A DNA stretch of 64,000 bases from assembly GCA_963715485.1 (NCBI GenBank), contig OY970244.1, positions 930,001-994,000 on the forward strand. The letters run 5' to 3'. The notes under the pieces are model-generated. The model worked only from the letters and a program-made list of their open reading frames with translations. It searched no databases and had not been told where the DNA came from. Positions 8,682-16,539 of this stretch are shown here, in pieces. This DNA comes from SG8-30 sp963715485. GTDB taxonomy: Bacteria; Pseudomonadota; Gammaproteobacteria; Steroidobacterales; Steroidobacteraceae. The position numbers were made by a program, and so were the translations under genes. Positions within the stretch are counted from its first letter, which is position 1, and every line of letters starts with the position of its first letter.

Positions 8682-9047
8682 ATGAAGAAAGCACGGAATG
8701 AACTAACGACGCGCCTCGAAGCTGGCGGAGTCTGCTTTCAGGGCCAGGATTGGGGGGATATGAACGTCGCTCGCGTCAGGTTCCCTGCTGGTGCAGACGC
8801 CACCCCACTGCTCGAGGGATTGCCGAGCAACCTATGCCAATGCCCACACTGGGGAACGGTGGTTAAAGGCTCCATTCATGTGACCTATGCAGACGGCACT
8901 GAAGAGACGGTAAAGGCCGGCGACGTTTACTACTGGCCGCCAGGACACACGGTCAGAGTCGACGAAGATTACGAGGCGATTGAGTTCAGCCCGAGTAACC
9001 AAATGAGTGAACTCATGAATCACCTTGAGGCGAAGCTGAAAGGCTGA
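8682..9047 (+). CDS. cupin-domain protein
   Basis: A 121-residue single-domain cupin. The N-terminal half has VARVRFPAGADATP and a CQCPHWGTVVKGS motif; the second half has GDVYYWPPGHTVRV, matching the second cupin motif with a conserved His. These small cupins bind a metal or small ligand; many are annotated only as cupin. The start follows GAAAGGAATT. It is a lone gene bounded by repeats and hairpins, with no metabolic neighbours to give a substrate. Confidence 0.8.
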   Translation: MKKARNELTTRLEAGGVCFQGQDWGDMNVARVRFPAGADATPLLEGLPSNLCQCPHWGTVVKGSIHVTYADGTEETVKAGDVYYWPPGHTVRVDEDYEAIEFSPSNQMSELMNHLEAKLKG

Positions 9048-9072
9048 TTGGGCTCACGGCATGACTGCGCAA

Positions 9073-9093
9073 GGCCCCGGCCAATTCGGGGCC
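9073..9093 (+). terminator. possible terminator hairpin after the cupin gene
   Basis: GGCCCCG (9073-9079) pairs with CGGGGCC (9087-9093) around a 7-nt loop, 26 bp after the cupin stop. There is no U-run, so it may be a weak terminator or a 3'-end stabiliser. Confidence 0.45.
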
Positions 9094-9113
9094 CTGCGTG
9101 TTCCCAAGAGAGG

Positions 9114-9137
9114 CGGCTCTCGACCCGTAGCGGACAT
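9114..9137. repeat. single B-type repeat motif
   Basis: The stretch ends in CGACCCGTAGCGGACAT, matching the right half of the B arm of the local repeat family (compare 10740-10757). I did not find a matching A arm 60 bp upstream. Confidence 0.45.
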
Positions 9138-9226
9138 GCTGATGCGATACATTAAAACGGCAGCTATCGCTTAGAACGAACGTCGGAATCTTCCGGCGGA
9201 TCGGAAAGTGTTACGCGGCAAGGATT

Positions 9227-9256
9227 CAGAGCGCGGGCATTGCTGCCCGCGCTCTG
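9227..9256. terminator. strong 13-bp perfect hairpin between convergent genes
   Basis: CAGAGCGCGGGCA (9227-9239) pairs perfectly with 9244-9256 around the loop TTGC. It lies between the plus-strand cupin gene and the minus-strand gene ending at 9306, so it could stop transcription from both sides. No long U-run follows on either strand. Confidence 0.55.
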
Positions 9257-9305
9257 AAGTCCTCAATGGCGCCGATGCGACTCTAATTATTGCTCACGGC
9301 GGATC

Positions 9306-9608
9306 TCAGCCTTCCCAGGTCGGGTTACACCCCTGACTGGGAGAAGTGATGCCAAAAAAGTTGGCAAAGACCAAGCGCCCGAATTCGGTCAGCTGGCCCC
9401 AGTTCTGCGTTCTATCGCCCTTGAAAAGCCCGGCGTCTCCAACGGGATCGTCTTGCTGTCCCGAATAGACGCATTCAGACTTGCCATGCCTCGCGATGAT
9501 CTTGCCGTTCCCGGTAATCTCCCCGGCAAGAGCCAAGTTGGCACCTAGAATCGAAGCTGCGCAGAAGATTAGACCAAGCTGGATCTTCTTTGTGGACTTG
9601 ATAGTCAT
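9306..9608 (-). CDS. small secreted hypothetical protein
   Basis: About 100 residues from the ATG at 9608, which follows GAGGGGG by 8 nt; the open frame extends upstream to 9722 but that part is not protein-like. A signal peptide (LGLIFCAASILGANLALAG) precedes a short mature domain with two cysteines (SECVYSG and QGCNPTW), probably a disulfide. Highly ordered motifs such as QNWGQLTEFGRL and FFGITSPSQGCNP suggest a real conserved small family, but I cannot name it. It is a one-gene unit read opposite to most others in the block. Confidence 0.65.
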   Translation of the reverse strand: MTIKSTKKIQLGLIFCAASILGANLALAGEITGNGKIIARHGKSECVYSGQQDDPVGDAGLFKGDRTQNWGQLTEFGRLVFANFFGITSPSQGCNPTWEG

Positions 9609-9759
9609 CGTGAATTCCCCCTCAATTGTTATTGGCCTCTGAGCGCTTGTCTCAGAAGACGTGCGTGGGCACGCGCCATCACTGTGCGCCGCCCCTAAGC
9701 TGGGCGTCAACTCAATGGACATAATCTTTAGTCCATTCGGGTACTTTGCCGCCTTTGGA

Positions 9760-9887
9760 TGTCCGTTCCTGGCCGGTAGCTGCCATCAGCCGGGGAGCCT
9801 CGCCTGAAGCCTCTTTAGGGCTGCTTCCGACCCTTAACCGACATCCTGTCGCAGCGCAGCAGAAGGTCGGCTAACGACCCAAAGGGG
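9760..9887. repeat. paired imperfect-palindrome repeat, copy 2 (with third arm)
   Basis: Arm A (9760-9786) begins TGTCCGTTCCTGGCCGG. Arm B (9820-9845) reads GCTGCTTCCGACCCTTAAC then CGACAT. A further AGAAGGTCGGCTAACGACCC (9861-9880) matches the right part of the 71-bp repeats at 10687 and 13799. A-to-B start spacing is 60 bp. Confidence 0.65.
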
Positions 9888-9961
9888 CCAGTAGTGTGAT
9901 ATGGCATATATCCGGGCGGTACACGAAAGCTTGGTTGGGAGGCCCGACCCGCGGAGCCAAA

Positions 9962-10657
9962 ATGAAGACTCAAAAGTCACCAGACCGTATTGACCTAATT
10001 CGACGCAAGATTCTTGGGGGTGCAACTCTGGCTTCCACGCAGCTTCTGGTGCCAGTTACGGCGATCGCAAATCCAAAGTCATCTCATTCGGCAACGAGAG
10101 CAAAGATGAACATCGATCACTTCGTGCAAGATTGCATCGCCGCAAATGAAGAGACGGACGCTCAAGCCGCAGTGAACGAGGTTCTTGCGCGAGCAGTCTC
10201 CACTCCCGAAGCTGTGTTGGCAGCATTAGGTAATCCCGAGAGGGCCGGGCTCAATGTGCTTCTAAGCTCGCCGACGCTGACGATTTTTGCAGCAACATGG
10301 ACGCCCCAAATGAATCTAATGCCTCATGATCACCTGATGTGGGCCAACATCGGCATATATACAGGTCGTGAGGACAACATCTTCTGGGAAAGGACATTGG
10401 ACGGGATCAAGGCATACAGTGCAGATGCACTGTTCGTAAAAGACACGGCAATGTTGCCCGAAGACGCGCTGCACTCAGTCACCAATCCGCTACAGCGCTT
10501 TACTGGCGGCATCCATATTTATGGCGGTGACTTCTTTAACACGACTCGGAGCCAGTGGAATCCTGAGACTCTTGAGCAGGAATCCTCAGATGGCGGCAGA
10601 ATTCGTGAGATGTTCCAGCGTGAGAACGAAAGGCTCGGGCTAGACAAAGGGGCGTGA
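9962..10657 (+). CDS. exported cysteine-dioxygenase/cupin-like protein with Tat-type signal
   Basis: About 231 residues from the ATG at 9962, 6 nt after GGAG; the frame is open upstream to 9896. The N-terminus (DLIRRKILGGATLA) has a twin-arginine pattern and hydrophobic stretch ending near AIANP. The body resembles the metal-dependent double-stranded beta-helix enzymes related to cysteine dioxygenase: MPHDHLMWANIGIYTG holds an H-x-H pair, and GGIHIYGGDFF a further His. Activity is unknown. It is a lone gene; a repeat pair begins 18 bp after its stop. Confidence 0.72.
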   Translation: MKTQKSPDRIDLIRRKILGGATLASTQLLVPVTAIANPKSSHSATRAKMNIDHFVQDCIAANEETDAQAAVNEVLARAVSTPEAVLAALGNPERAGLNVLLSSPTLTIFAATWTPQMNLMPHDHLMWANIGIYTGREDNIFWERTLDGIKAYSADALFVKDTAMLPEDALHSVTNPLQRFTGGIHIYGGDFFNTTRSQWNPETLEQESSDGGRIREMFQRENERLGLDKGA

Positions 10658-10674
10658 CGGATTCTCATCTGGCC

Positions 10675-10757
10675 GTCCGCTTCTGGCCGTTAACAGACTT
10701 GGCGACTGAGCTGGTGGGGTCGTGCCGAGAAGGCGGCTAACGACCCATAAGCGACAT
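10675..10757. repeat. paired imperfect-palindrome repeat, copy 3; includes 71-bp long repeat
   Basis: Arm A at 10675 reads GTCCGCTTCTGGCCGTTAAC then AGACTT; the right arm (10735-10757) reads CGGCTAACGACCCATAAG then CGACAT. Bases 10687-10757 match 13799-13869 over 71 positions with about five or six differences and no gaps. Confidence 0.75.
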
Positions 10758-10963
10758 CATGGTGCGGTGCTGCAGCCACGGCAGCTAGGGACCCTGACGA
10801 GCCATCTGGCTGCCGCCCAGTGCGTCTGGCCGTTCTCCCTGAGTTCGCTCCTTCGCCAATCGAGCCCCGGCTTCGCCCGGCGCAATATCGCCTCACATGG
10901 GAAGCGCCCATCATGTTTCCAGCTAAGGGGGCCATGCCTCATGGCGAGGTGAAGGAGTCGTGT

Positions 10964-11329
10964 ATGAGCCGTCTGTTAGCCATGGTAATCGCAATGTGCT
11001 GCGTTGCAGCAGTTCATGCTGCTGAACCGCTGGGTCAGGTCACAGTGACAGCATCCCGTTCGGCAGAGGGGCGCGTCGCGCAGACCAGTTTCGGTGTGCC
11101 GGTGTATGAAGTGTCGATGTCATACCGGGTCAGCTATTCGGACTTGGACCTGCGTACCCAAGCAGGCGTGAGCGAGCTTGAGGCGCGCGTCGCGAAGGCG
11201 GCCAAAGAGGCTTGCGCTGCAATTGATCGACAGTACGCCAAGTCCGAGCCTCGGGGTGCCGCGTGTGCAAAGGCAGCGGTCGACGAGGCGATGAGCCAGA
11301 TTGAGGAAGCCATCAATCGGTCACGCTGA
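10964..11329 (+). CDS. UrcA family secreted protein
   Basis: About 121 residues from the ATG at 10964, 7 nt after AAGGAG; the frame is open upstream to 10820. It has a signal peptide (LLAMVIAMCCVAAVHAAEP). The mature part shows the UrcA-family pattern: VSYSDLDLRTQAGVSELE, then a helix with KAAKEACAAID and a paired cysteine in RGAACAKAAVD. UrcA-type proteins are short periplasmic proteins common in Sphingomonadales and Xanthomonadales-like groups, with no fixed biochemical role. It is a single-gene unit of the accessory block. Confidence 0.82.
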   Translation: MSRLLAMVIAMCCVAAVHAAEPLGQVTVTASRSAEGRVAQTSFGVPVYEVSMSYRVSYSDLDLRTQAGVSELEARVAKAAKEACAAIDRQYAKSEPRGAACAKAAVDEAMSQIEEAINRSR

Positions 11330-11409
11330 CTGGTCTGTCAATTTCGCGGCGGACGCGTCCAGACACCGTCCGCCGCTACCTGACCCAAGGACTAGGGCGG
11401 TTCCGGCAA

Positions 11410-11435
11410 GTCCGCTTCCGACCCAAAGGAGACTT
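11410..11435. repeat. single B-type repeat motif
   Basis: GTCCGCTTCCGACCC (11410-11424) is identical to the cores at 12605 and 13763; the right half is divergent (AAAGGAGACTT). It lies 80 bp after the UrcA gene. Confidence 0.6.
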
Positions 11436-11492
11436 GCTACCCGGCCGCAACAAGGCGTTGGCCTGCCGCCACGTATGTATATCAACAACTGG

Positions 11493-12395
11493 TCAAGTCC
11501 CGGTGCGCTCGCTCATGAAGAATCCAAGTTCGTCAACGACTTGCTGGGATTCCGTCAGCAGGTGACCAGCGCCGGAAATCACGTCGAGTCGGGAGCCCGG
11601 CATTGCGTTGTGCAAGGCTTCAGCCATGGTCAATGGCACCAATCTGTCCGTCTCTCCATGGAATAGCCGCACTGGCGGGCCGATTTCAGAAAAGTCGATT
11701 CCCCAGGACCGGCTTGCGAGGACGGCTGCATCTGCGACATGTCCAGCCGGCCCTTGGCGATAGGCTTCCTGCAGGTCGGCGAGCATGGCCGCGATCAGCG
11801 GCTCCGCTTCCATGAGGGCACGGTCCGGTGCCGATACTTGCTCGGCCAGCTTGCGCATGAATCCTTGTGGATCTTTGATGATCGCTCGCGCCGTCGCGGC
11901 GGTAAGCTTGCTCATTAGTCCAGGAAAGTGCCGGGTAAGCAGAAAGCTAAGGCGGTTGCCGAAGTGCATTCCAGCCAATGAAGCCCCGATTTCGGCGGGA
12001 GCAGGGGAGCTCATCAGGAAGGCCCCCATCACGTTTGCTGGATCACGGTATGCGCACGCCAAGGCATGAGGTGCCCCCCCGGAAATGCCGGCGACCCAAT
12101 AACGCAATGTGCCAAGTTCGGCCGCAAGCCACCTGATGTCTGTGGCCCATCCGACCAGCGTTCTTCCGGCCAGAGGTGTGGACAGGCCGTAACCGGGCCG
12201 CTCAGCCAGGATGATGAACGTACCTGGCAGCTTGGTCAGCGGGTCGCAGTCCCCAAGCACGAAGCGAGAACCGGGCGTTCCATGCATGAAGAACAGCGGC
12301 CTATCCGTTTTGTTCCCGTAAGTGCGGTACCCGAGGTAGCGTCCGTCAGGCAGAAGAAGCCTCCGGTCTTCGCTCCAGCGCAAATTTTGAGCCAT
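11493..12395 (-). CDS. alpha/beta hydrolase
   Basis: About 300 residues from the ATG at 12395, which follows GCGGAG; the frame is open upstream to 12515. The fold is clear: an oxyanion-region FFMHGTPGSRF, the nucleophile elbow GISGGAP, the acid in HGETDRLVP and the His in GAGHLLTES. The group resembles general alpha/beta-hydrolases such as proline iminopeptidase-like or haloalkane-dehalogenase-like enzymes; the substrate is unknown. It is a minus-strand one-gene unit within the repeat-bounded block. Confidence 0.85.
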   Translation of the reverse strand: MAQNLRWSEDRRLLLPDGRYLGYRTYGNKTDRPLFFMHGTPGSRFVLGDCDPLTKLPGTFIILAERPGYGLSTPLAGRTLVGWATDIRWLAAELGTLRYWVAGISGGAPHALACAYRDPANVMGAFLMSSPAPAEIGASLAGMHFGNRLSFLLTRHFPGLMSKLTAATARAIIKDPQGFMRKLAEQVSAPDRALMEAEPLIAAMLADLQEAYRQGPAGHVADAAVLASRSWGIDFSEIGPPVRLFHGETDRLVPLTMAEALHNAMPGSRLDVISGAGHLLTESQQVVDELGFFMSERTGT

Positions 12396-12541
12396 CCGTT
12401 TCTCCGCGGCCTGGCGCCGTACAGCGGCGCGTGCATTGGTAGAGTGCACTCTCGCCGCCACGATAACCCATCGCCCGAGGGAACGCGTGCTGCCGGCCTG
12501 CGCCCATCGTCCCATTTGGCCGGTCTTGCCAGGCGCGCGGG

Positions 12542-12629
12542 TGTCTGTTTCTGGCCGTTAACAGCCGTGGTCGCTGAGCCGGCCTGACCTGAGGCCGGGT
12601 CCAAGTCCGCTTCCGACCCGAAACCGACA
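12542..12629. repeat. paired imperfect-palindrome repeat, copy 4
   Basis: Arm A (12542-12566) begins TGTCTGTTTCTGGCCGTTAA; arm B (12605-12629) begins GTCCGCTTCCGACCCGAAAC and ends CGACA. Start spacing is 63 bp. Confidence 0.7.
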
Positions 12630-12796
12630 CTGTTATCAAGAAACCCGATTCGATCGGACTACTTGTCGCGACCTAGTGGCAGGAGAGGAACCCGATGACC
12701 TGGGCGCGCGAACCTCTGGCCGGCAGCCCAGAAATCCTTCCGCGCAGTTACGCGACGCCATAGACTGGGTACGACCGGGTCTTCGAGGGGGAGCCA

Positions 12797-13618
12797 GTGA
12801 TCGAGACAATGACTTTCCGTGCCTTCTTTCTATGCGCACTATTGACTGGAGCAGCTCCAGCACAGGCCCAGTCGCCTGAGCCGATGGGGCAAGTCATGCT
12901 CGTGGGCACCTTCCATTTCAGTAATCCTGGGCGGGACGCGGTCAAGACGCGAAGCCTTGATGTGACAACCGCTGAGTCGCAGCAATACCTGGAAGCGCTG
13001 GCCAGGCGAATTGCCACTTCTTTTCGGCCGACCCGGGTCTTGCTCGAGTATCCACCGTCCAGCCAGGCTGACGTCGAGCGGCAGTTTCGAGAGTTCCAAA
13101 GAGGCCAGTTCGAATTGCCTGTGAACGAGATCTATCAGCTTGGCTTTCGTGTCGCCAAGTACAGCGGACTTGAGCAGGTCAGATCATTCGACCACGGGGA
13201 CATCGAGTGGCAAGCAGATCGAATGCTGGAATACGCCGAGCAGAACGATCCCGAGGCAGTCGCTGATTTCAACCGCAAGATAGAGGAAATGACCGCGAAG
13301 AGTCAGCTACAGCAGGACTCAATGTCGCTCCAGCAGCTATTGGAGTTGCACAACGACGCTCAAGAGCTTGCTGCCAACAAGGCGCTATATATCGACACAA
13401 ACGAGATTGGCGCCCGCGACGGCTACGCAGGTGCCGATGCAGCCGCGAGTTGGTGGCATAGGAACTTCCGTATGTACGCCAACATACAGGCCGAAGCGCA
13501 CCCGGGTGAGCGAGTGCTGGTCATCGGAGGTAGCGGACATATCGCGATCATTGCCGACTTCCTGCATTGGGACAGCCGGAGAAAGGCGGCTGACGTGAGG
13601 CCGCTGCTTAAAGAGTGA
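12797..13618 (+). CDS. DUF5694 (TraB/ChaN-like) secreted protein
   Basis: About 273 residues. The GTG at 12797 lies just after AGGGGGAG; an ATG at 12809 is too far from that site. A signal peptide ends near APAQAQS. The mature protein opens with MLVGTFHFSNPG and has LLEYPPS, SFDHGDIEW and a C-terminal GERVLVIGGSGH. This is the DUF5694 pattern, related to the TraB/EreA-like superfamily whose members use paired His/Glu residues; no substrate is known. Monocistronic, with repeats starting 84 bp downstream. Confidence 0.8.
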   Translation: MIETMTFRAFFLCALLTGAAPAQAQSPEPMGQVMLVGTFHFSNPGRDAVKTRSLDVTTAESQQYLEALARRIATSFRPTRVLLEYPPSSQADVERQFREFQRGQFELPVNEIYQLGFRVAKYSGLEQVRSFDHGDIEWQADRMLEYAEQNDPEAVADFNRKIEEMTAKSQLQQDSMSLQQLLELHNDAQELAANKALYIDTNEIGARDGYAGADAAASWWHRNFRMYANIQAEAHPGERVLVIGGSGHIAIIADFLHWDSRRKAADVRPLLKE

Positions 13619-13701
13619 AGTGGGCTTGTCGCCGCCAGTCGGCGAGGCTCCTGCTGTCCGTGTTGAACTCAGCAGCCGATACTCAGCAGGCCGTTGAAGA
13701 T

Positions 13702-13777
13702 TGTCTGCTTCTGGCCGATAACGGCCGTCGGTTGGTTCGTCACGCCTGGACACCCGAGCCGGGTCCGCTTCCGACCC
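13702..13777. repeat. paired imperfect-palindrome repeat, copy 5
   Basis: Arm A (13702-13728) begins TGTCTGCTTCTGGCCGATAA and ends CGGCCGT; arm B (13763-13777) is GTCCGCTTCCGACCC. Start spacing is 61 bp. Confidence 0.7.
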
Positions 13778-13798
13778 TGGGACAACAGCTTGTCGCAT

Positions 13799-13869
13799 CC
13801 GTTAACAGACCTGGCGACTGAGCCGGTGGGGTCGTGCCGAGAAGGCGGCTAACGACCCGTAACCAACAT
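13799..13869. repeat. 71-bp repeat, second copy
   Basis: Bases 13799-13869 match 10687-10757 nearly base for base (CCGTTAACAGAC at the left, GGCTAACGACCC near the right). It directly follows repeat copy 5, so this intergenic region carries two elements in tandem. Confidence 0.8.
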
Positions 13870-14076
13870 TCTGTGGCGCCGTTGCAGGCACGGCAGCGAA
13901 CGACAGGGAGCCAGCGTCTCGAGCCACTGTAAGTGAGGTCTGGTCAGGCGTAGCATCGCCACATGGCAAGTCAGAACTTGCCCGGGTCTTATGGCTGGCA
14001 AGAGAGCAAGCTGTTGGTTCCCACCCAAGCTGTTGCCCGAGTACGCTGCACTGGCGGCTCAACAGGGAGAAACAAC

Positions 14077-14631
14077 ATGGTCAATTCTCTTGACATGATG
14101 CTCAAGCTGCGCGTCGCTCCCGCACTAGTTCTTGCGCTGATGCTGTGGGGTTGCGGTGGTGGTACCGCGCCTGGTACAGGTGTAGCAGCAGCGACGGAAT
14201 CCGGTATCGAGCGTGACCCGATTGGTGTCTGCAGCATTTTGAGTGCGGACCAGGTTTCGACGGTCCTGCCTGGGCACGATGGCGGAGTAGTGGCGCACTC
14301 AGGCGGCTCGATGATGCAAGGGGTAGACTCATATCAATGCTCCTACACTTCCGAGTCGGATGGCGAATATCGCGTGTTTACTCTGGTGGTCTCGGTTGCA
14401 GCAAACGACGAACTGATGGCCAAGATCAAGCCGAGCGGCACGCTGCACGGCGAGAACCAGCGAGCTGCGATTGCCGACGGTGCTTTCATCAGCGATCACA
14501 TGGATGACGAAATTGGAATCACCGTGATCAAGGGACGCAAGAAAGCTGACCTCGATCTGCTGGCTGCTGGTGCGGCGGCGATGCGGGGGCAGATGTTGCT
14601 GCTGACAGAGGCGGTTGCAGCCAAGCTCTGA
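14077..14631 (+). CDS. lipoprotein, unknown function
   Basis: About 184 residues from the ATG at 14077, which follows AGGGAGA by 7 nt; the frame is open upstream to 13963. The signal sequence ends in a lipobox, LMLWGC, giving a lipidated cysteine followed by a GGGTAPGTG linker. The mature domain has a Cys pair (GVCSILSADQV and YQCSYTS), a pattern seen in DUF3558-like lipoproteins, but I do not assign that family firmly. It is the last clear gene of the repeat-bounded block. Confidence 0.7.
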   Translation: MVNSLDMMLKLRVAPALVLALMLWGCGGGTAPGTGVAAATESGIERDPIGVCSILSADQVSTVLPGHDGGVVAHSGGSMMQGVDSYQCSYTSESDGEYRVFTLVVSVAANDELMAKIKPSGTLHGENQRAAIADGAFISDHMDDEIGITVIKGRKKADLDLLAAGAAAMRGQMLLLTEAVAAKL

Positions 14632-14798
14632 CAGGCGACGAGTCCTGAAGTGCAGGGCGCTGACACGCTTTCCAGGGCCATAGAGTCTTAGCGCAGCGTT
14701 CCCGGGTCCTGACGCGCGCCGACTGCAGGCCGGGCCACGCTGCAATCGCCAGAGCCGCATTTCACCTGCGATGCATCACGCAGCTGTGCTTTTGAGAT

Positions 14799-14825
14799 GT
14801 CCGCTTCGGGTCGGAAACTGCCATC
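14799..14825. repeat. repeat-family motif, centre inverted
   Basis: TGTCCGCTTCGGGTCGGAAA followed by CTGCCAT keeps the outer arms of the local palindrome, with the centre in the opposite orientation to the B arms at 12605 and 13763. Confidence 0.5.
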
Positions 14826-15157
14826 TTGCTTTGTGACGGTAGCAGGACCGGTGTGGACCGGTAGTAGAGGCCTATGCGCTTGCTGGAAACATACTGGCGA
14901 AAGGCCGAGGTCAAGGCGACGACCCACCAACGAGGTACTCTGAACCCAAGCGGCGTTAGCGTAGGCCGAACAGGTTCATCCAGTAGCGAATGATGAGATG
15001 CACCAGCATGAAAATAGCCGTGACTTTTCACCCAGGGTGGCTGGCAAGGTGACAGATCGATCTCGCTGATGCTGTGATGCGGCCCGCCTTTCGAGACGAA
15101 CAATCCAGTGGGCCTGATCCTTGCCTTTAGCGGACGGTCTGATGCAATGCAGCAAGC

Positions 15158-15180
15158 ATGTCTGCTCCCGACCCGAAGTG
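15158..15180. repeat. repeat-family motif
   Basis: ATGTCTGCTCCCGACCCGAA then GTG matches the B-arm core. It interrupts the broken minus-strand frame at 15187-15427. Confidence 0.5.
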
Positions 15181-15186
15181 AATACC

Positions 15187-15427
15187 ACTCGTGCTTCCCT
15201 AGAAGTTGCGGGTGTCTGTGGTCCTGGTACAGGAAGATGACGCAAGCCGGAACCAATGGCGCCAGCAAGATGACGAATAGTGCGATCAGAAGCCGATTTG
15301 TCGCAAAGCTCCCGACACCGAAGTGATCGACGAGCCAATGCCTCGGCGAGAAATTCTCTCAACAACATTGAAGCGCAACGGGTAGTGACCGGCACAGTGC
15401 GGAGACGAACTGCTTGCGTGTGGACAT
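15187..15427 (-). pseudogene. broken small membrane-protein frame
   Basis: An ATG at 15427 opens a frame starting MSTRKQFVSALCR, stopped after 22 codons by TGA at 15359-15361. The same frame continues past the stop with PRHWLVDHFGVG and then a strong membrane segment (ALFVILLAPLVPACVIF) before running into a repeat motif near 15180. The single in-frame stop in otherwise protein-like sequence suggests a decayed gene. No family recognised; chance cannot be excluded. Confidence 0.28.
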
Positions 15428-15546
15428 GCTGCGCTGGAGAAAGCTTTGGGAATCTGGGCACGATAGACGGCAGGGTCAGCGTCCACTAACCGGTGACGAA
15501 TTCGTCAGCCAGCACAAGACTTTGCGCCGCTCTGGGTTTTTCGGTT

Positions 15547-16446
15547 CTAGTCTCCCAATATCTCCGGTGAACCGGCCAGTTCATCGAGGAACCTCGTGGC
15601 GATGGGCGACAGGCTCTTGCCGCGCGGGTAGAGAATCCACCAGTTCGAGTGCAGCGGAAAGCCAGCGACGTCGAGGATCGTGAGGCCCGGGTCAGTCTCC
15701 TTGCTCCCCAGGGCGTGGTGCGACACCACTGCGATACCCATGCCTGCAGCGACGACCTCCTTGATGGCCTCGTTGCTGCCGATCTCGAGGCGTACGTCGG
15801 GCACAAAGTCCGCGCGCTCGAAGTGTGCATCGCAGGCAAGGCGAGTGCCAGAACCCGGTTCGCGCAGGATGAACCGCTCGCGGCCAAGCCGCGCGAGCGG
15901 CAGGCGCTTCTTGCCAACGAGCGGGTGCGACGCACTGGCGATGACCACCAGCGGATTCGGCAGGAAAGGGTGGCGCTCGAGCGCGATATCGGCGGGCGGG
16001 ATCGACATTACGTAGAGGTCATCGCGGTTATCGCGCATTCGGGCAATGACGCCGTCGCGATTGAGCACCTCCAGCGCAATGTCGATGTCGGGATACCGCG
16101 AGCAGAAGCGGCCCAGGATTCGCGGTACGACGAATTTGGCAGTGCTGACGAGCGCGACTCGAAGACGACCGCGAGTGAGACCCTTCATCGCGTCGATGCG
16201 CTGGACGAATGCCGCCCACTCATCGCTCATCGCCCGGGCCGTCCGCAGCAGATCTTCCCCTGCCTGGGTGAGGTGGATGCGGTTGTCGACTCGCTCGTAG
16301 AGGGGTAGTCCCACCGCATCAGTCAGGTCCTTCAACTGCATCGACACCGTTGGTTGGGTCACATGGCATGCCCTTGCGGCTGCCGTGACGCTCCCGTGCT
16401 CCGCGAGGGCGGCGAAGAGGCGCAGCTGACGGAGAGTGGTGTGCAT
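15547..16446 (-). CDS. LysR-family regulator, CbbR-like
   Basis: A 299-residue LysR-type regulator. The N-terminal winged helix-turn-helix is intact (LRLFAALAEHGSVTAAARA, then VTQPTVSMQLKDL) and the effector domain runs from about residue 92. The helix and effector patterns are closest to the CbbR/CcmR subgroup that controls carbon-fixation or bicarbonate-uptake genes. It is divergent from an sbtA-like gene with 93 bp between starts, the classical arrangement for a LysR regulator and its target. CbbR-type proteins sense metabolites such as NADPH or RuBP; which applies here is unknown. Confidence 0.88.
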   Translation of the reverse strand: MHTTLRQLRLFAALAEHGSVTAAARACHVTQPTVSMQLKDLTDAVGLPLYERVDNRIHLTQAGEDLLRTARAMSDEWAAFVQRIDAMKGLTRGRLRVALVSTAKFVVPRILGRFCSRYPDIDIALEVLNRDGVIARMRDNRDDLYVMSIPPADIALERHPFLPNPLVVIASASHPLVGKKRLPLARLGRERFILREPGSGTRLACDAHFERADFVPDVRLEIGSNEAIKEVVAAGMGIAVVSHHALGSKETDPGLTILDVAGFPLHSNWWILYPRGKSLSPIATRFLDELAGSPEILGD

Positions 16447-16459
16447 AGACGATTCTCGA

Positions 16460-16473
16460 TGAGTATGAAATGA
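16460..16473. promoter_or_regulatory. candidate LysR/CbbR operator
   Basis: TGA (16460-16462) and TGA (16471-16473) are separated by 8 nt, fitting the TNA-N7/8-TNA core described for CbbR sites. It lies in a distinctly AT-rich gap between the divergent regulator and transporter genes. An overlapping T-N11-A can also be drawn. Confidence 0.4.
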
Positions 16474-16539
16474 ATTATCTATTTTACTCTATGCCATCCA
16501 GGCCGTACCGTCCCGCCGCACTGATTACAGGGACTCCCC

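Larger units (their letters stand above)
14632..15546. other. gene-poor stretch with decayed sequence and repeat motifs
   Basis: About 900 bp without an intact gene. It contains two repeat motifs (14799-14825 and 15158-15180) and, on the minus strand, a broken membrane-protein reading frame (15187-15427). Short open frames elsewhere here look non-coding. It reads like remains of one or more lost cassettes at the right border of the accessory block. Confidence 0.5.

Noticed and set aside
8435..14825. Canonical integron attC sites
   Set aside because: I looked for paired RYYYAAC and GTTRRRY boxes around each gene. GGCTAAC and GTTAACA stretches occur but do not fit the consensus, and no intI is in the window. 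Kept only as a hypothesis under the cassette finding.
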